Shown: positions 39,934 to 58,100 of the stretch, piece by piece
Position numbering within the stretch: position 1 is the stretch's first letter
Layout of the letters: each line of letters begins with the position of its first letter
NCBI GenBank assembly: GCA_921293015.1
Contig: OV121081.1
Span: forward strand, 65,241,022-65,305,021
Direction of reading: 5' to 3'
Source of the DNA: Phorcus lineatus
Taxonomy: Eukaryota; Mollusca; Gastropoda; Trochida; Trochidae
DNA length: 64,000 bases
Program-made: the position numbers and the translations under genes
The notes under the pieces: generated by a model
Database searches by the model: none
The model's input: the letters and a program-made list of their open reading frames with translations, nothing else
What the model was told of the DNA's origin: nothing

Positions 39934-40262
39934 GTTGACTGCTAACAATGTAGATTTCGACCACAAAACACAACAAAGTCAGAAGCTAAGTCAAAACTTG
40001 CCGGTCGTCGCCATACTTCTAAGGAATGTCACGATATCTCGCGAGAGTTTAAATTTAGCTCGCGCTGTGAATTGTGGGTATCTTCCTTTTAGCACAAGGT
40101 GCTCGCCGAAGTAGGTTGTTGCAGCCGGTCGGCTCCTAGTTGATGACAAATTTTAGAGAAATTTCATTTCCCTTCTAACATTAGTTTTTTAGAATCCAAA
40201 AAATTAATTGTTGTTCATTATTTTCAGGTTTCTCGGAGAATAGAGCCAATTAAAGAGTGAAA
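39934..40262. promoter_or_regulatory. Divergent promoter of WDR35 and RPL30
   Basis: The two start codons are 329 bases apart. The interval has a perfect TCTCGCGAGA palindrome at 40037-40046, a core-promoter motif known from TATA-less, often bidirectional promoters. It also has a TOP-like tract CTTCCTTTT at 40082-40090 as the likely RPL30 start, and a RPL30 5' UTR intron ending at the acceptor TTTTCAG at 40227. The donor is either AAG|GTGCTC near 40098 or GAA|GTAGGT near 40110; the second matches the consensus better. No TATA box is placed for either gene. Confidence 0.7.
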
Positions 40263-44806
<4,544 letters not shown>

Positions 44807-44824
44807 GTCTTACTTTTGAATAAA

Positions 44825-46074
44825 AGGTTGAGGCTAACTTCTTTATCTGTTATTTTTAGTAGTGAAGGTGGAGAAAATATTTCATCGGTTACAAACGCTA
44901 GATGAGCATCAGTTGTTGGTAATTACCAGCTAAGTTGAATGGAATATTCAACCTTGTATTGTGGTCGTATGCCTTGAAAAGAGTAGCTCAAAGTGTAAGG
45001 CAACATCATCTTAAGGCACCATTGAGCCAGTCTTAATTATATATATGCTATTAATTAAAAATTGCTGCATTTATCAGTTTTTTATGTTTATTTACCAGAC
45101 AATCTGAGACAAAAAGTTTATTTACTGATGAGTGCTTAACCAGAACTCTTATTTTGGCACAATGCGGCAAGTCTCAAGTTTGTGATAAGACTGCACATAT
45201 GTAATGGGAATAGTTGTCAACCATCTTGAAAGTAACAGCTGAAGGTTTCGACGAAGTATTTTGGTAGCCATAAAATTTGTGCGGGTGTGACGTAATAAAC
45301 AGACTGTACCGAGTGGTGTATCATTATTTCAACTGAAAAACTGCCATAGATAATTGTTTAATTACCATTGATGTTGAGAACTTTTTTACACCAAACGCTT
45401 AATAGTGTTACATCGTCAAATGATTTATCCGAGTGGAAAACATTCTCTGAAAATCATTAATTGTTTTTTCTCTGTGATATTGTTAGGATAGATCACGGGG
45501 CAGAGGCAATGACGTCACAAAAAGGGCAAGTGACCAGTCATGCATTCACCGGTTTGTGGTCAGAAAGATCTCAGTGGCCCATCAAAAGTGGCATTCAAAA
45601 ACGGCTTTCATTACCAAACTGAACATATTTCAGTAGCGATCTTTGACGCGCTATACATTATTGTATTCAGATATTCGTATGTTCCAAAGAAAATAGTGAA
45701 ATATGTTAATGATTATGTAAACTTAAAGGTAACCTTTGTTTTAGTGTTTAACAATAGGAGTCAAGGTTAAATTTGGTAGTGGTCGCTTTGTGAAACTTGT
45801 ATAATGTGACGGTATATGCAAGCAACTGCTGGAGTACCATTGAATCATCTATAATATAAACTTAAGCTGAACCAGCAGAGCAGAGAGATTTGCAGAGCTT
45901 TGTTTGGATCATTTGACATAAGTCTGATCACTAATGTTAGCGTGTAAGTTTTTGTGTTAAATATAAAAATCCTTATTTAAAAATCTAGGAAGATAAGTGA
46001 TTGATTGTGATTAGCTCCTTGCTTTGCAAGTATTATGTTTGCAAATAAACTCCAATCTTGATACTCACAGCAGG
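44825..46074. other. Intergenic spacer after RPL30
   Basis: Between the RPL30 poly(A) signal and the SINE I see no exon or clear repeat. A TGACGTCA octamer is at 45510-45517. Short reading frames here have no recognisable product. Confidence 0.5.
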
Positions 46075-46240
46075 GGGCGGGATAGCGCAGTGGTTAGCGC
46101 ATTTGGCTTCGGATCAAGAGGTCCGTGGTTCGAATCCTGATTAATATCAGGCGAAATGGCAGACCGATCCATCTGCATGGGTGAAGTTATCCTTGATAGC
46201 TCCAGCAGCTTCCAATAGTGGGCAGGATTAAAACAAGCTT
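46075..46240 (+). mobile_element. tRNA-derived SINE
   Basis: A pol III A box (TAGCGCAGTGG, 46083-46093) and B box (GGTTCGAATCC, 46127-46137) are intact and spaced as in a tRNA, with a plausible anticodon arm (TTTGG-CTTCGGA-TCAAG). The T stem and acceptor stem do not pair, so this is not a working tRNA. A conserved-looking body follows (GGCAGACCGATCCATCTGCA and on to about 46240). The 3' end is not marked by a clear tail. Confidence 0.75.
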
Positions 46241-46341
46241 TCATTTAATGCATTCCCAAGATCCATTATGATGTCTTTCAATGGTAGAGGGAGATGAAGC
46301 CATGATACAATAAACACAAGACTTGAATTGATGGATTTATT

Positions 46342-49118
46342 CACAGTGGGTGTAAAGGAATCTACAATTTATAGAAAATAAATGAATGTACATAAATGGT
46401 TAAATGGCAAACTATTGTGCTTAGCTAGAAAACCTATACAATTCAAGCACATTTTGTGTAAAATTTAAGACTGACATTTCCAGAAAGTCTCAGACTCTCG
46501 AGGTTGATGCCAAAAACTGTTCAAATGTGCTTTTTCAAGAAAAGTTTGAATATTTGGTAATATACATGTAACTAATATAAATTTTGAAAATGATCACTAA
46601 ATGTGATTGGCCTAAAATAAAGCCATTAATGCATTGTAACCAAGTGTACCCATTCTAGAAGATGATATGAGTAGCTGGAAGCTAATTCCCTCCATGACAT
46701 GCTTGATTGATGAAATGGATTTCTTGATTTAAGCTCACCATGTTTTGAAACACTAGTCCCTTAGACATATTGTAAGTATTTAATCGACTGTAAGAAATGC
46801 CATCTTTTTCAGATGTTTCACCTTCACACCTTACATTATGTAGGATTGATTGACTATAGACCAAGTGAAGGATGTTTTTACTTTACATGTTACATCTACT
46901 TATGAAAAAAATTGCTAAGGGCCTGTTCTTGATAATTTTGTTCATACCTACCATGTCATCAAGAAGAAAAATAATTTTGTTCTTTTAGCTATTATGCTTT
47001 TTATGGGTCAATAAACGTCAATCCTCATAATCGCCAATCCTCATAATCACCGGCATGTTTTGTGAAAACACAATTTCTGAAACTTTCTACCTTCGTTGAA
47101 TAACTTAGTAAGAAAAACATTTTTCTTGATTTAATCCATATGTTACACTATAAAATATATCGACAGAACTTTTGGATAACCAGTAACACGTTTGCTTCAA
47201 TATTTAATTCAAACTGTATCCAAAATAATCTAAGTGTAGTCAGTTTCTTAAATCCATGTATAAAAATAAACCTGGTAATGGTCATGACATTTCATGAAGT
47301 TTGGCAAAACATTTTCACTAAGAAATCAAAAGTAATGGTAAAACAAAACTAATTAATTCAATGGAAGCTTGTATATGATGTTTATGTACAGACGGGGATT
47401 CCACATTCAGTTATAACCAAAACTTGGTTTGATATTAAAGCTGTCAAAATAATTGACATAAATATCATACCTGCAAAATATACTTAATAATATCTAATAA
47501 TATTTAAATAAATTTCATTGGATAGGTGGATTACATGTTAACAATTGCAAAAGCATATGTAGAACTTCCAAGGCTTAGAATGGCTTTAAATATTCAATAG
47601 ATAAGAACAGTAGTTGTTCTGATTGAAATAACTTAAATAGCAATGCATCACCTCCTATGATTACATACATATAATCAGATAAGAAGTGTTTAGATGCTAA
47701 TCAAATGAAGTGAAAGAATATCTTTAATACAAGTCTTAAATCATCGTTTAAATTGCTTTTCCAATGAATTATATGAAACCATCTGGTTTTGGATTATATA
47801 TGACTTACCTGCTGACATAATAAGATTAATCAATTTTAATTGCTCAAAAATGACATTTGGTATAAGCAATTGAAACTAAAGGAAAGTTCAGGATAAAGAA
47901 AGTGATGCATGCATATAACTTAAAACAAGGATGATTATTTATCATTCGAACTAAAAACACTACAATTGAGGTAGTCATAATGAATTCCTTTTCTCAAAAC
48001 AAGAAAGTATTCAAAACAATGATATGAAACATTTCTTAAACAAAAACTACATAAACAAAATCTGAATAAATTTACCATTCACATTGTAAACTCAATTTCT
48101 AAATGAACACAAAATTGAACCAGTTTTCATAAATATGAGATCGACAGTCTCATTAACCAGTTAGTCTTACATACGCCTCTAACAATGTTATACACTGGAT
48201 ACAGATCAATTCTTCCGTCACAAAACTTAGCATTGACATCAGTTATAGCAACTGAACTGCGGCAAGCTAGGTATCTTGCCAATCTTATTGAAATAAAATT
48301 AAACCTATCATACCTTGCTGCTTTTCTGATCAGTGTTCTACTCCGTAGGGGTCATGTGACTTCAGCACTCCAGCCAATCAGCTGTCTTAGCAAGCCTCGG
48401 ATTGTTGAATTTATGGAAGGTTAAAGGCCACAGACATGGTCACTTGACACGAGCAGTAGTCAGATACAAAATGCAGCAAGGTACAGGTTATACCTGATTT
48501 CAATGAGATTATGTATCTCGGGCAAGGCTTCTGTCACTGTAGCATGCACATAAGCTTTAGGAACTCGTCCAAGGGCGTTGTGTGCATCTTCCTTTCTCCA
48601 GCTTGGTTTCCAGGTGCATGTTCTATTAGCTTGCGGTGCAAATTGTATATTACTTAGATTTTAACCCCTTTTTTTCCACAGCCTAATTATTCACTATATA
48701 AGTGCATAATCAGTATAACTCTGTATTAAATGAGTGCTGTTTTGTCCACAATTTGGACAAAGTTGATTGTTCCACATATGTTAACATTTCTTTGAATTAA
48801 TCAGTGCTTGTATGCATTTTAGACTGAGAGTACAAATAACAGATACGCACAACACTGCGTAGACAGTCACTTACAGTACTTCCATACACATAGACAGTTC
48901 AGTGTTTTCTTCCCAAGAGTCTATACAAACTATCCTACATTTGGCAAATGCTCTCTGATCTCACTTGCAAATTCTTATAAGCAGTACACTGTTCAAAATC
49001 GTCACAAGTTGTATTTCAATAATTCACACGTTTCATGGGACTGGATCTGTTGTACAGGTGCAATGACCTCATGATTATGATGAAAAGCCATGTGAAGGCT
49101 CACTAGTCAGTTTTGAGG
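46342..49118 (-). other. Probable KDM1B 3' UTR and spacer
   Basis: Downstream of the KDM1B stop no coding sequence continues. The first good minus-strand poly(A) signal that I noted is TTTATT at 46336-46341, which would make a long 3' UTR of about 2.8 kb; nearer, weaker signals may be used instead. A small direct repeat (AATCCTCATAATCGCC, about 47021-47050) is the only pattern seen. Confidence 0.4.
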
Positions 49119-52100
49119 TCATGTGATGGTTTGCAGATAGATTTTCTCTGCCTCTCGTAGTCCACTCATGAAGGCTCCAGTCACTGTTTGAGGGAATTGA
49201 CGATTTGTGGCCTGGAAATAATAAAAAATTATAATTCCTTAAAAGGTATAGTGTTCCAAAAAGCTGATTAATATGATCATACATAGATTTATACAAATAT
49301 ACAAAGACCAAAAGCAATTATCAATTTTTTTTGCTAACACATAGACTAACAGAAATTTGCAGCTACTATAATAAATTTACCGGTATCTTTTTCATTTCCA
49401 CCAAAAATTTGAAAAGACTGCCCTTTTAAATGGTCTGTTCTTCGACTCAACATCCTACTACAGAGCTTTCTATCTGTCTATCTATCAGGTCAAATGCTTC
49501 ATATCAATACCTATATATATATATATATATACATATATATATACTTCAGACGACACTTGCTGTAGATATCATTTTAATGATGACTGGATGCGTCGCATTT
49601 CGAGATCAAGTCGAAATGCGACGCATCCAGTCATCATTAAAATGATATCTACAGCAAGTGTCGTCTGAAGTATTTTATTTTCAAATATACATTTACTTCA
49701 CGTGCGACCTTTCACCTTTTTACCTATATATATATATATATATGACCAGCCAATGAAATTACTTGCATTCAGCAATAGTGGGACCCTGGATGCCAGAACA
49801 ATCGAATTGGTTTCTTACAAAAGGACATTTCATTGGCTGAAAAAATTACACACTAGACATAGCCATGATACAGCCATCAGCCATACGGGCCATGGTTCAT
49901 AAGACGCCAATCTGATTTAAAACTTGCAAGGGACTAAGCTTTCTAGTTTGATCTCAACATGAAGACAGATGTCACATTTCATTAAAGACCAATCATTAGT
50001 CCCTGACCAAAACAGCAACCTTTCTGGACCAAATCATAATTTCTGTCAGTCAGTCATCCACTCAAAAATAGTATGACAAGAAACAAATACGGGAATTAAA
50101 AGGTTAAGATATTCAATTTAAAGGCAAGTATCAACAAACAACAGCAGTGCTAGACACCACCCACCTCTCCACAGAAGAATATCTTCTTGCCCACATCCTC
50201 TGCAAGGACATCGTAGACGGATCCATCGCGACCAACCGGCAGGTAACTGTACACCATCCCGGCCCTGGCGTCCTCTCGCCATCTTGTAACAAACCACTGG
50301 GTGGGCTCTGGTACGCTCTGAAACACATCAGTCGCTTCAGCTCGACATGCCAATTACATTTTAAACAGATTAACTGGCCTTTTTTTAAAGAATAAGTGCC
50401 CTTTTGAAAAGTGTAAAGATAGATATAAGCTAATATTTATATGTGGTCCTGCAACTATCTTAGAGCTTAGAAACCTTGTAAAAGGAGTGCAAAATATGTC
50501 AAGCTTCAACTGAACTGATAACTTTATCATTTAGAAACACAAAATCTAACATACAGTAAACTTAAGCCAATCAACGCCATCTGATTTGAAATTGAGTTTC
50601 ATAGGAATATATAAGTGTGACCCCCATGAAAATCTCACCTCCTCTGGGAAGAGTTTGCGAAGAACCTCTAAACACATGGCGACCACTTCCTTGTCTGTTT
50701 TTCCTTCCAGCAGTTGGAGGGCGTCGCCCGTCACATGACTTACCAGGATGTTTGTCTTACAGTCAGAAGCCTGCGACAGGACAAAGTTTCATAAACATCT
50801 TGCTTTGGATTCAGTCAAAATTTTACCTTCTTTCTGAGTAGGTTGACCTTAAGTCTTAAATCTGTTTCTTTTTTAAAATATGGGAAATATCATGTATGTT
50901 GAAGCCAAGTTCGATCTGGCTGGAGACAAATCCTAATCATACATAGATTTTAACTGCTTCAGCAGGTCAGGGCGAAAGCACTTGTCTGAACATTGACTTC
51001 ATCTCTGAAGACTGGTAGAAAACAAAGTAATAATTGAAATGTTACAAAAAATGCTAAAAAGACTGCTTACAGTTCTAAAAAATATATCATGTCAAGGGAA
51101 CTGTTATGTGATTTGATCTATAATGATACAGACAACAATCCAGACAGAAAACTGGTCTGTTTCAGTGTTGAAAGCCCAATAAAAGACATTTTGAAAAAGA
51201 AAGCTCACCTTGGATGTAGAGAGATCATAGAAAGTACTGAAGAGGCCTCTCTTAGACTCGTGGGGAGGGACATGACCGAAAAAATCTTCACCTTTGGTTT
51301 TCTTGATCCAGAAATTATTTTCAAATTTTAAAGCAATCTGTAACAGAAACAAACACTCTTGTTTTATGAGACAATCAACAGTTTTACTCTATTCAATTTT
51401 GATAATAAGTGATACATTTTGCTTTATTCAAATTTGATAATTATTCTTCATTCAAAATAAAGTGGTTCTCTTTCAAGTCAAAAACTTTTGTTCACAATCA
51501 TTCAATAGCCTGAGGACAGATTTCTTCTCCTACCAGATGATTAAATGATGACTTGTGTCATCTTTATTACTGACCTTCTCTGCTACTCCTGCTCCGAGTG
51601 CAGTGACTGCTTTCAGTTTTCGCTCAGGAAGGTGCGGATGGAAATGGATGGCATGGTTCTTCAACACTGACAGCGGGACAGAGATAATTACCTATATGGG
51701 GGACAGGAGAGAAATATTAATGGTAAACCAGGACGACCCTGACTTAATCAGTCACATGTTAACAGGTCAATGATAAATTCACAAAGTCTTTTAACTGTGT
51801 ATATTGTTAAATTCAATTCAAAACTGATAAGGTACATAAGGGCTTACAGATTTGGCTTGGAAGACTTCTCCTGAATTTGTTGTGACTATCACTGGGTCTG
51901 CACTATAGTCAACTTTCGTCACCTGAAGAAAAGGTGTAAAGAAAACTTTAAAGAGTGAGTATTAATTGATCTACTGTAACCAAAATATGTAGAATTTAGA
52001 GCATTTCAGTTGACAGATCCTCGTTTGATGCCATCAAACAGTTACACATTCTTCAAATAAATTCATACATTACTATATGTTTTTATCACTCACCAGTTGA

Positions 52101-55100
52101 AGATACTGCCGTTTAATAATTCTACAATGTTATTACACATTGTGTCATATTGCATGTTGACTGACATCACGTGATGTCACAGTCGTTATGCATGTCGTTG
52201 CACGGCAGAAATAGTAATTTCACTTCAAATCACTTGTTAAATACCAAACCATTCACTCGTTTCATAAAATTATTATTAACGGGACGTCGTTTAGTATTCT
52301 CTATATAATGATTAATACAATAAGGGAAAGAAAATGTCTTTGAATACAAATATCATGTCTATCCTGGCTCGATGTCACATCTGGAGCTGCATCACTTCAA
52401 GATCACACTTACATTACCACAGCTAACATGGAAGCTGACACCATTCTCATTTCACATGTGAGTGTCTTGTTAATGCTTGGTTTGTGTTGAATTTTTTTGT
52501 TTTGTTTACAGTATTAAAACTTATTGCAAATAACAGACAAACCCACTCAACTGTGTCCATTCTGATTCTGTGAGAAAAACAATTTATGTTTATTAACTAA
52601 ACTAAAATGAACAATTTCTGACCTGGACATTTAACCGGACATCCAAGCCCTCTGCCATCTTTTTGAGAACTTGAGAGTAGCCTCCCTTGAGTAAAGCGTG
52701 AGATCCAGCAAACTGGGGCTGAGCCTCATTCTGGTCCCAGTTGAGTGCCGACACGTTCTTGAGTGATCCACCACAAGCATACTCGAGGTTACTTATGTGG
52801 AACTGTAAGACTTGTTCTTCCTCCTGGGAAAGATTTCACCACGCAACATATCAACCTTTTGCATACTAACCATTCTATATCTGAGCTATTGTTATTCATG
52901 AAAATAAAAAAAATCTTCTCCGATAAAGTGAATCCTCTTTAGTCATAAAGTTTATATTCATAAGCATAAGTTTTGCAATAAAAATATTGAGAAATATATG
53001 CTGTTGTAAATGGTATTGGTGTACAAACCTTTGTGAAGATAATCTGTGATTCGTCAACAAATTGCTGATGCATTTCATAAAACTTCTCTGAAATAAATGA
53101 GAAATAAATAAGCAAAAGAGTCAAATAGTATACCTTGATTTGAATTTTTTAAAGCTACCAACTGTGATGAGAGTATTTGGGACAGTATGCTAATGATTGA
53201 TGATGATCAACGAAGACGTGGTACGATGAAGAATGCAAAATGATGAAAAGAAATGAATATAAGGCACTAGATAAAGTGAGAGTTACTGGAACGGACAGTG
53301 ATTTGACCAAATTTAAATACTTAAGGAATGCTTACCTAAAGCTTTGCAGAGATAAGAAAACAGAAGAAGCAGACGATAAATTACGCACGCTTACTTCACA
53401 AGTTAACGACTCAAAGAAATTCTGGAAATATTTAAAACAGGTTACAAGTAAGAAAACTGATTCAACAGAAAACATTTCAGCATTTGAATGGCAGGATTAC
53501 TTTAAACGTATTCTCAATTTGACAGAAACAGAAATTGAGAAGGAAAACCTTGAATTCTGCAATCAGTTTGTAAGGAACCATGATAATTCATTGTGTGACG
53601 TTTGCGATGATGATGTGAATAATATTTTGAATACTGACATAGCAGACGAGGAAATATTACAAGCTATATCGAGTTTGAAAGACGGAAAGTCACCAGGACC
53701 AGATGGTATACTGCCGGAGATGATAAAGAGCTGTAAAAATATTCTACTCAGATACTTATCCGTGCTGTTTAACAAAATACTTAATTCAGGAACGTTTCCA
53801 GATAAATGGTCGAGGGCACTGATTAAACCACTTCACAAGAAAGGAAACACTCAATCTGTTAATAACTACAGAGGAATCTCGTTGATAGACATTTTAGGAA
53901 AGGTATTTACAGTTATATTGAATAAACGTTTACAAAGATTTTGTGAATTATATGAGAAAATTCCAGAATCACAGGCAGGATTTCGTTCAGGTTACAGCAC
54001 AGTGGACAACATGTTCTGTCTTCAAGGTTTAGCACAGAAGTACTTATCTAAGCGAAGAGGATGCTTTCTATTGCTTATTTGTAGACTTTTGTAAGGCTTT
54101 TGACTGTGTGAATAGAAAACTATTATGGTTTATGTTACTGAAAAAAGGTATTCATGGAAATTTCTTTAGCATTCTACAAGATATATATTCAAAGGTAAAA
54201 TCTGCGGTAAAGATTACCAATTCGTCTATCACTAAATTTTTCGACACGGTGAGTGGAGTGAGACAAGGCTGTCATTTAAGTCCGATGCTGTTTTCCCTAT
54301 ACATTGTTGAATTGGAACAAATGATACAAGATTCCGAACTGAGAGGAATATTTATTGGACAAGAATATTTAGACATTCTATTGTTGTTCTTCGCCGATGA
54401 TTTATGTATTTTTGATGATACAGTTATAGGAATGCAACGGAAGATCGATGTGTTAGAGAAGTTCTGTGTCAAGTGGGGACTGGAGGTCAATTTAGAGAAA
54501 ACACAGATGATAGTTATTAACACAGGAAGGTGGGAAGGATTACTTCATGAAGAGAAGATCTGTCAAGTATGTGAACTGCAGTCAGTTGAAGATGAACTGC
54601 ATTTCTTGCTTATATGTCCCTTATACAAAACTCTCAGGTTAAAATATCTCCCACCCTATTATCACACAAATGTAACTGTACAGAAATACATAAATTTATC
54701 TAGTTCATATTCACCCTTTATTCTGCAGAATTGTGCTCGGTTGATTAAGTAAGCTCTTTCAAAGAGAAAAATACAACTTGAAATTTAATTCTTAAAGTCA
54801 ATATTGATTTGTCACGGTGACATTTATTGTATACAATGTAATGTACATGGGCCAATGGCCTTTCTATTGAATTAACATGATTGATCAAGAATCAGACATA
54901 TACACCAGGCATGTATTGACAATGAAGTCAAAATATCTTTACACCACATTTACATGAAAATATTTTGTGGACACAATTATGGTGAAATAGGAAATGTACC
55001 AGAACCAGAATCCGGGATTTGTAATAAGTTAAAGGAAGGCTATCCAGGAATTATTGAAGACCTGTAAGAAAAGGGTTGATGATATTAGACGAGTGACACT

Positions 55101-58100
55101 CTACAGGTAATCCTACTTACCGAACAAACTGACATCAGCTGTTAGCTCCTTGTTTTTCCTCCACTCCGCAATGATATCCAGCATTGCGTTGAAGTGGAAG
55201 TCGATCCTGCGGTCAACATCCTCGCCTACCACCTTGCCATCCTCCGTGATCAGCGTACAGTGTTCCCTCACCGGCGTCAGTTCAAGGTCCGCCTGTTCAT
55301 AAATATATTGTAATATCAGTGTGCATCTAACACAAATCTCAGCTGCAAGCGACAAAATCAGTTTATCAAGATCAGTTTAAGAAAGATGCGCACAACATGG
55401 CAGATTATCAACAATCACTTGTGTCAAAAGCAGATATTTATTCTGTACTAGACAAATTTGTGCTATATATTCAATAATGGTTAAAAAATAATTTTTCTCT
55501 CTGAGTAATTTTGAAAAATCTTCTTAGAAAAGGAATGTTCCTCTTCAAAGGAAACACAAATACCTTACATTAGGTAAAAGTTTTCTTCATCTCATCTTGC
55601 AGAATTGTACATTCTATCCAATTATCCTGGAGTACTGAATGAGAGGATATGGAATGTGTGCCAATTGATTACACAGAAAATACATCACAGAAAATTAATT
55701 TCAACAGTGTAACTACCTGACTACAAATGAGAGCGATGGGGTTATTGCAGCAGCCCACCAAGAGTTGTGCCCCTTTACCCACAATGGCACCGAAACTTGT
55801 ATCGTCGTGAACACGCCCCCCAAGTCGACTCCTCCCTTCAAGAATCGTCACCTGTCAGAGGAGAAAACCGGAAACTATAATAAACAACATAGACACATGG
55901 TCTCACTCTTTGTATTACTAAAATACCATAAAGTTATTAGGTATTTTAGCATTTCCAAAGATATTTTTTCATGGAAACGTAATGATCCCCTGTATCTTCT
56001 CATATCAAGTGTATTAACACTGGTTAATAAAACTAATAATATCCTCGGCAAGCCTCAGATATTTGTAACTATTTTCAAATCATCTTGACATATTTGATAT
56101 CAGAAGAGACTTGGGTGAGATTCTCTATGTGCCTTCTAGTACATGACTTTCAGTTCAATGTTAGATGATGCCAGAGCCTGACTTCTCATACCTTGACAAA
56201 AAAAGGCAATGGTCAAAAGTTTGAATTTTACCTTTTAATTCATGACTTGTACTTCAACCTCACAGGAACTCTTCATCCAGCTCATTTCAACCACATTTTA
56301 GTTATGATAGTTATTTTCTTTTTATATGTTTGAATTACGACGTAAATAATTCTATTAATGTTTTTTCACGTGACTCTAATATTTCAATGTAATTCATTAC
56401 TGTACTATAGGTCATATGGCCTTACATTTCTGAATAAAGCTTCTATCTATCTTTTTATATGTTTAATTCTATGGGTTAAACTGTTAACCAAAACCCACCT
56501 TGCTGCCATAGTTCTTGAGGCACCTTGCGGCTGACAGCCCACTCACCCCGGCACCGATCACCAAGACATCACTCTGAGGAGGAAAGACTTACTATTGAAC
56601 AATTCTGAGCTGCCTAAACACATTCAAGGAAATTATATGGTCGTGCACTGCAATAAGGAAAAATCCCCTGGGTCATGTTTCTCTCCAGTTAACAGCCGTT
56701 GCTGCTTTTAAAACATTTATTTCTTAAGAATTGACTTTACATCTGTGTTCAAACGTTAATAATATCAGTATGTTGGCACCTTTGCATTTGTTTTGAGGAA
56801 CCTGAGAAATCTTTTACTAAAACTGGAGAACATGGTTACATCAATATATATTTTAATCATACCTGCTCATTTCAGTGATACTTTAGAGAAATGCAAAGAA
56901 AGAACCACAAATGATACAAGTTCCAATATTCAAACCTTTGGAATTTTAGCAAGAGGTCGAAGTTCAGGGGGCGGAGACACAAGCCCAGAGTTGATGTGAC
57001 CTTTGCGTGTGAGGTACCAGATGATCTTGTGGAGTTCCTCAACACACCGCACTCTCGTTATTCCTCTGCAGATGAGCAGCGGGGCTATCGTCTCTGGTGT
57101 CAGCCATTCCTGTAAACCGATGCACAAACTCATCTACCTCTTCAACAAGTGTTTGCCACTAACATGGCAATGTCCCCCGCCGTTATGAGATATTTGGCAT
57201 AATTAATATTATCGCGTTAACAATGTATTACAATGGTCAAAGTGTCATGGTGACCATGAAAATGAGGTCAGGGTCACCAATGTCGACTGGCGCCTGAGTC
57301 TTCCACCATTGAAAGCTGTCACCAAATATGAACACTCTAGGTTCTAAGCTTTACGAGATACCGCATTAACAATGTATTATACAGTGGTCAAAGTGTTGTG
57401 GTGACCTTGAAAATGAGGTCAAGGTCATCAAAGTCGACTGGCATTTGAGTCTTCTGCCATTGAAGGCTGTCAACAAATATGAACACTAGGTGCACGTTAA
57501 CAATGTATTAGAAATTGGTCCAAGTGTCGTAGTGACCTTGAAAATGACGTCATGGTCACCAATGTCGACTGGCTTCTGAGTCTTCCTCCATCGAAAGCTG
57601 TCACCAAATATGACCACTCTAGGTGCTAAGCTTCATGAGTTATCGCATTAACAAGAATCCGGACGGACGTAGTGTCGTGGTGACCTTAAAAATGACATCA
57701 AGGTCACCAAAGACGACTGGCGTCTGAGTCTTCCTCCATTGAAAGCTGTCACCAAATATGAACACTCTAGGTGCTAAGCTTCACGAGTTTGTCGTGGTGA
57801 CCTTAAAAATGACGTCAAGGTCACCAAAGTCGACTGGCGTCTGAGTCTTCCTCCATTGAAAGCTGTCACCAAATATGAACACTCTAGGTGCTAAGCTTCA
57901 CGAGTTATCGCGTTAACAAGAATCCAGACGTACGTGGTGTCGCGGTGACCTTGAAAATGACGTCAAGGTCACCAAAGTCGACTGGCGTCTGCGTCTTCCT
58001 CCATTTAAAGCTGTCACCAAATATGAACACTCTAGGTGCTAAGCTTCATGAGTTATCGCGTTAACAAGAATCCGGACGTACGTACGTACGTACGGACAGA

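Noticed and set aside
46079..46150. tRNA-Arg (TCG) gene
   Set aside because: A and B boxes are good, but the T stem (CGTGG against CCTGA) has three mismatches and the acceptor stem does not pair. A tRNA-derived SINE is the better call.
49430..49645. A + strand reading frame of 71 codons across the perfect inverted repeat
   Set aside because: It combines TA-tract and palindrome sequence, with no similarity to a protein and no splice context.
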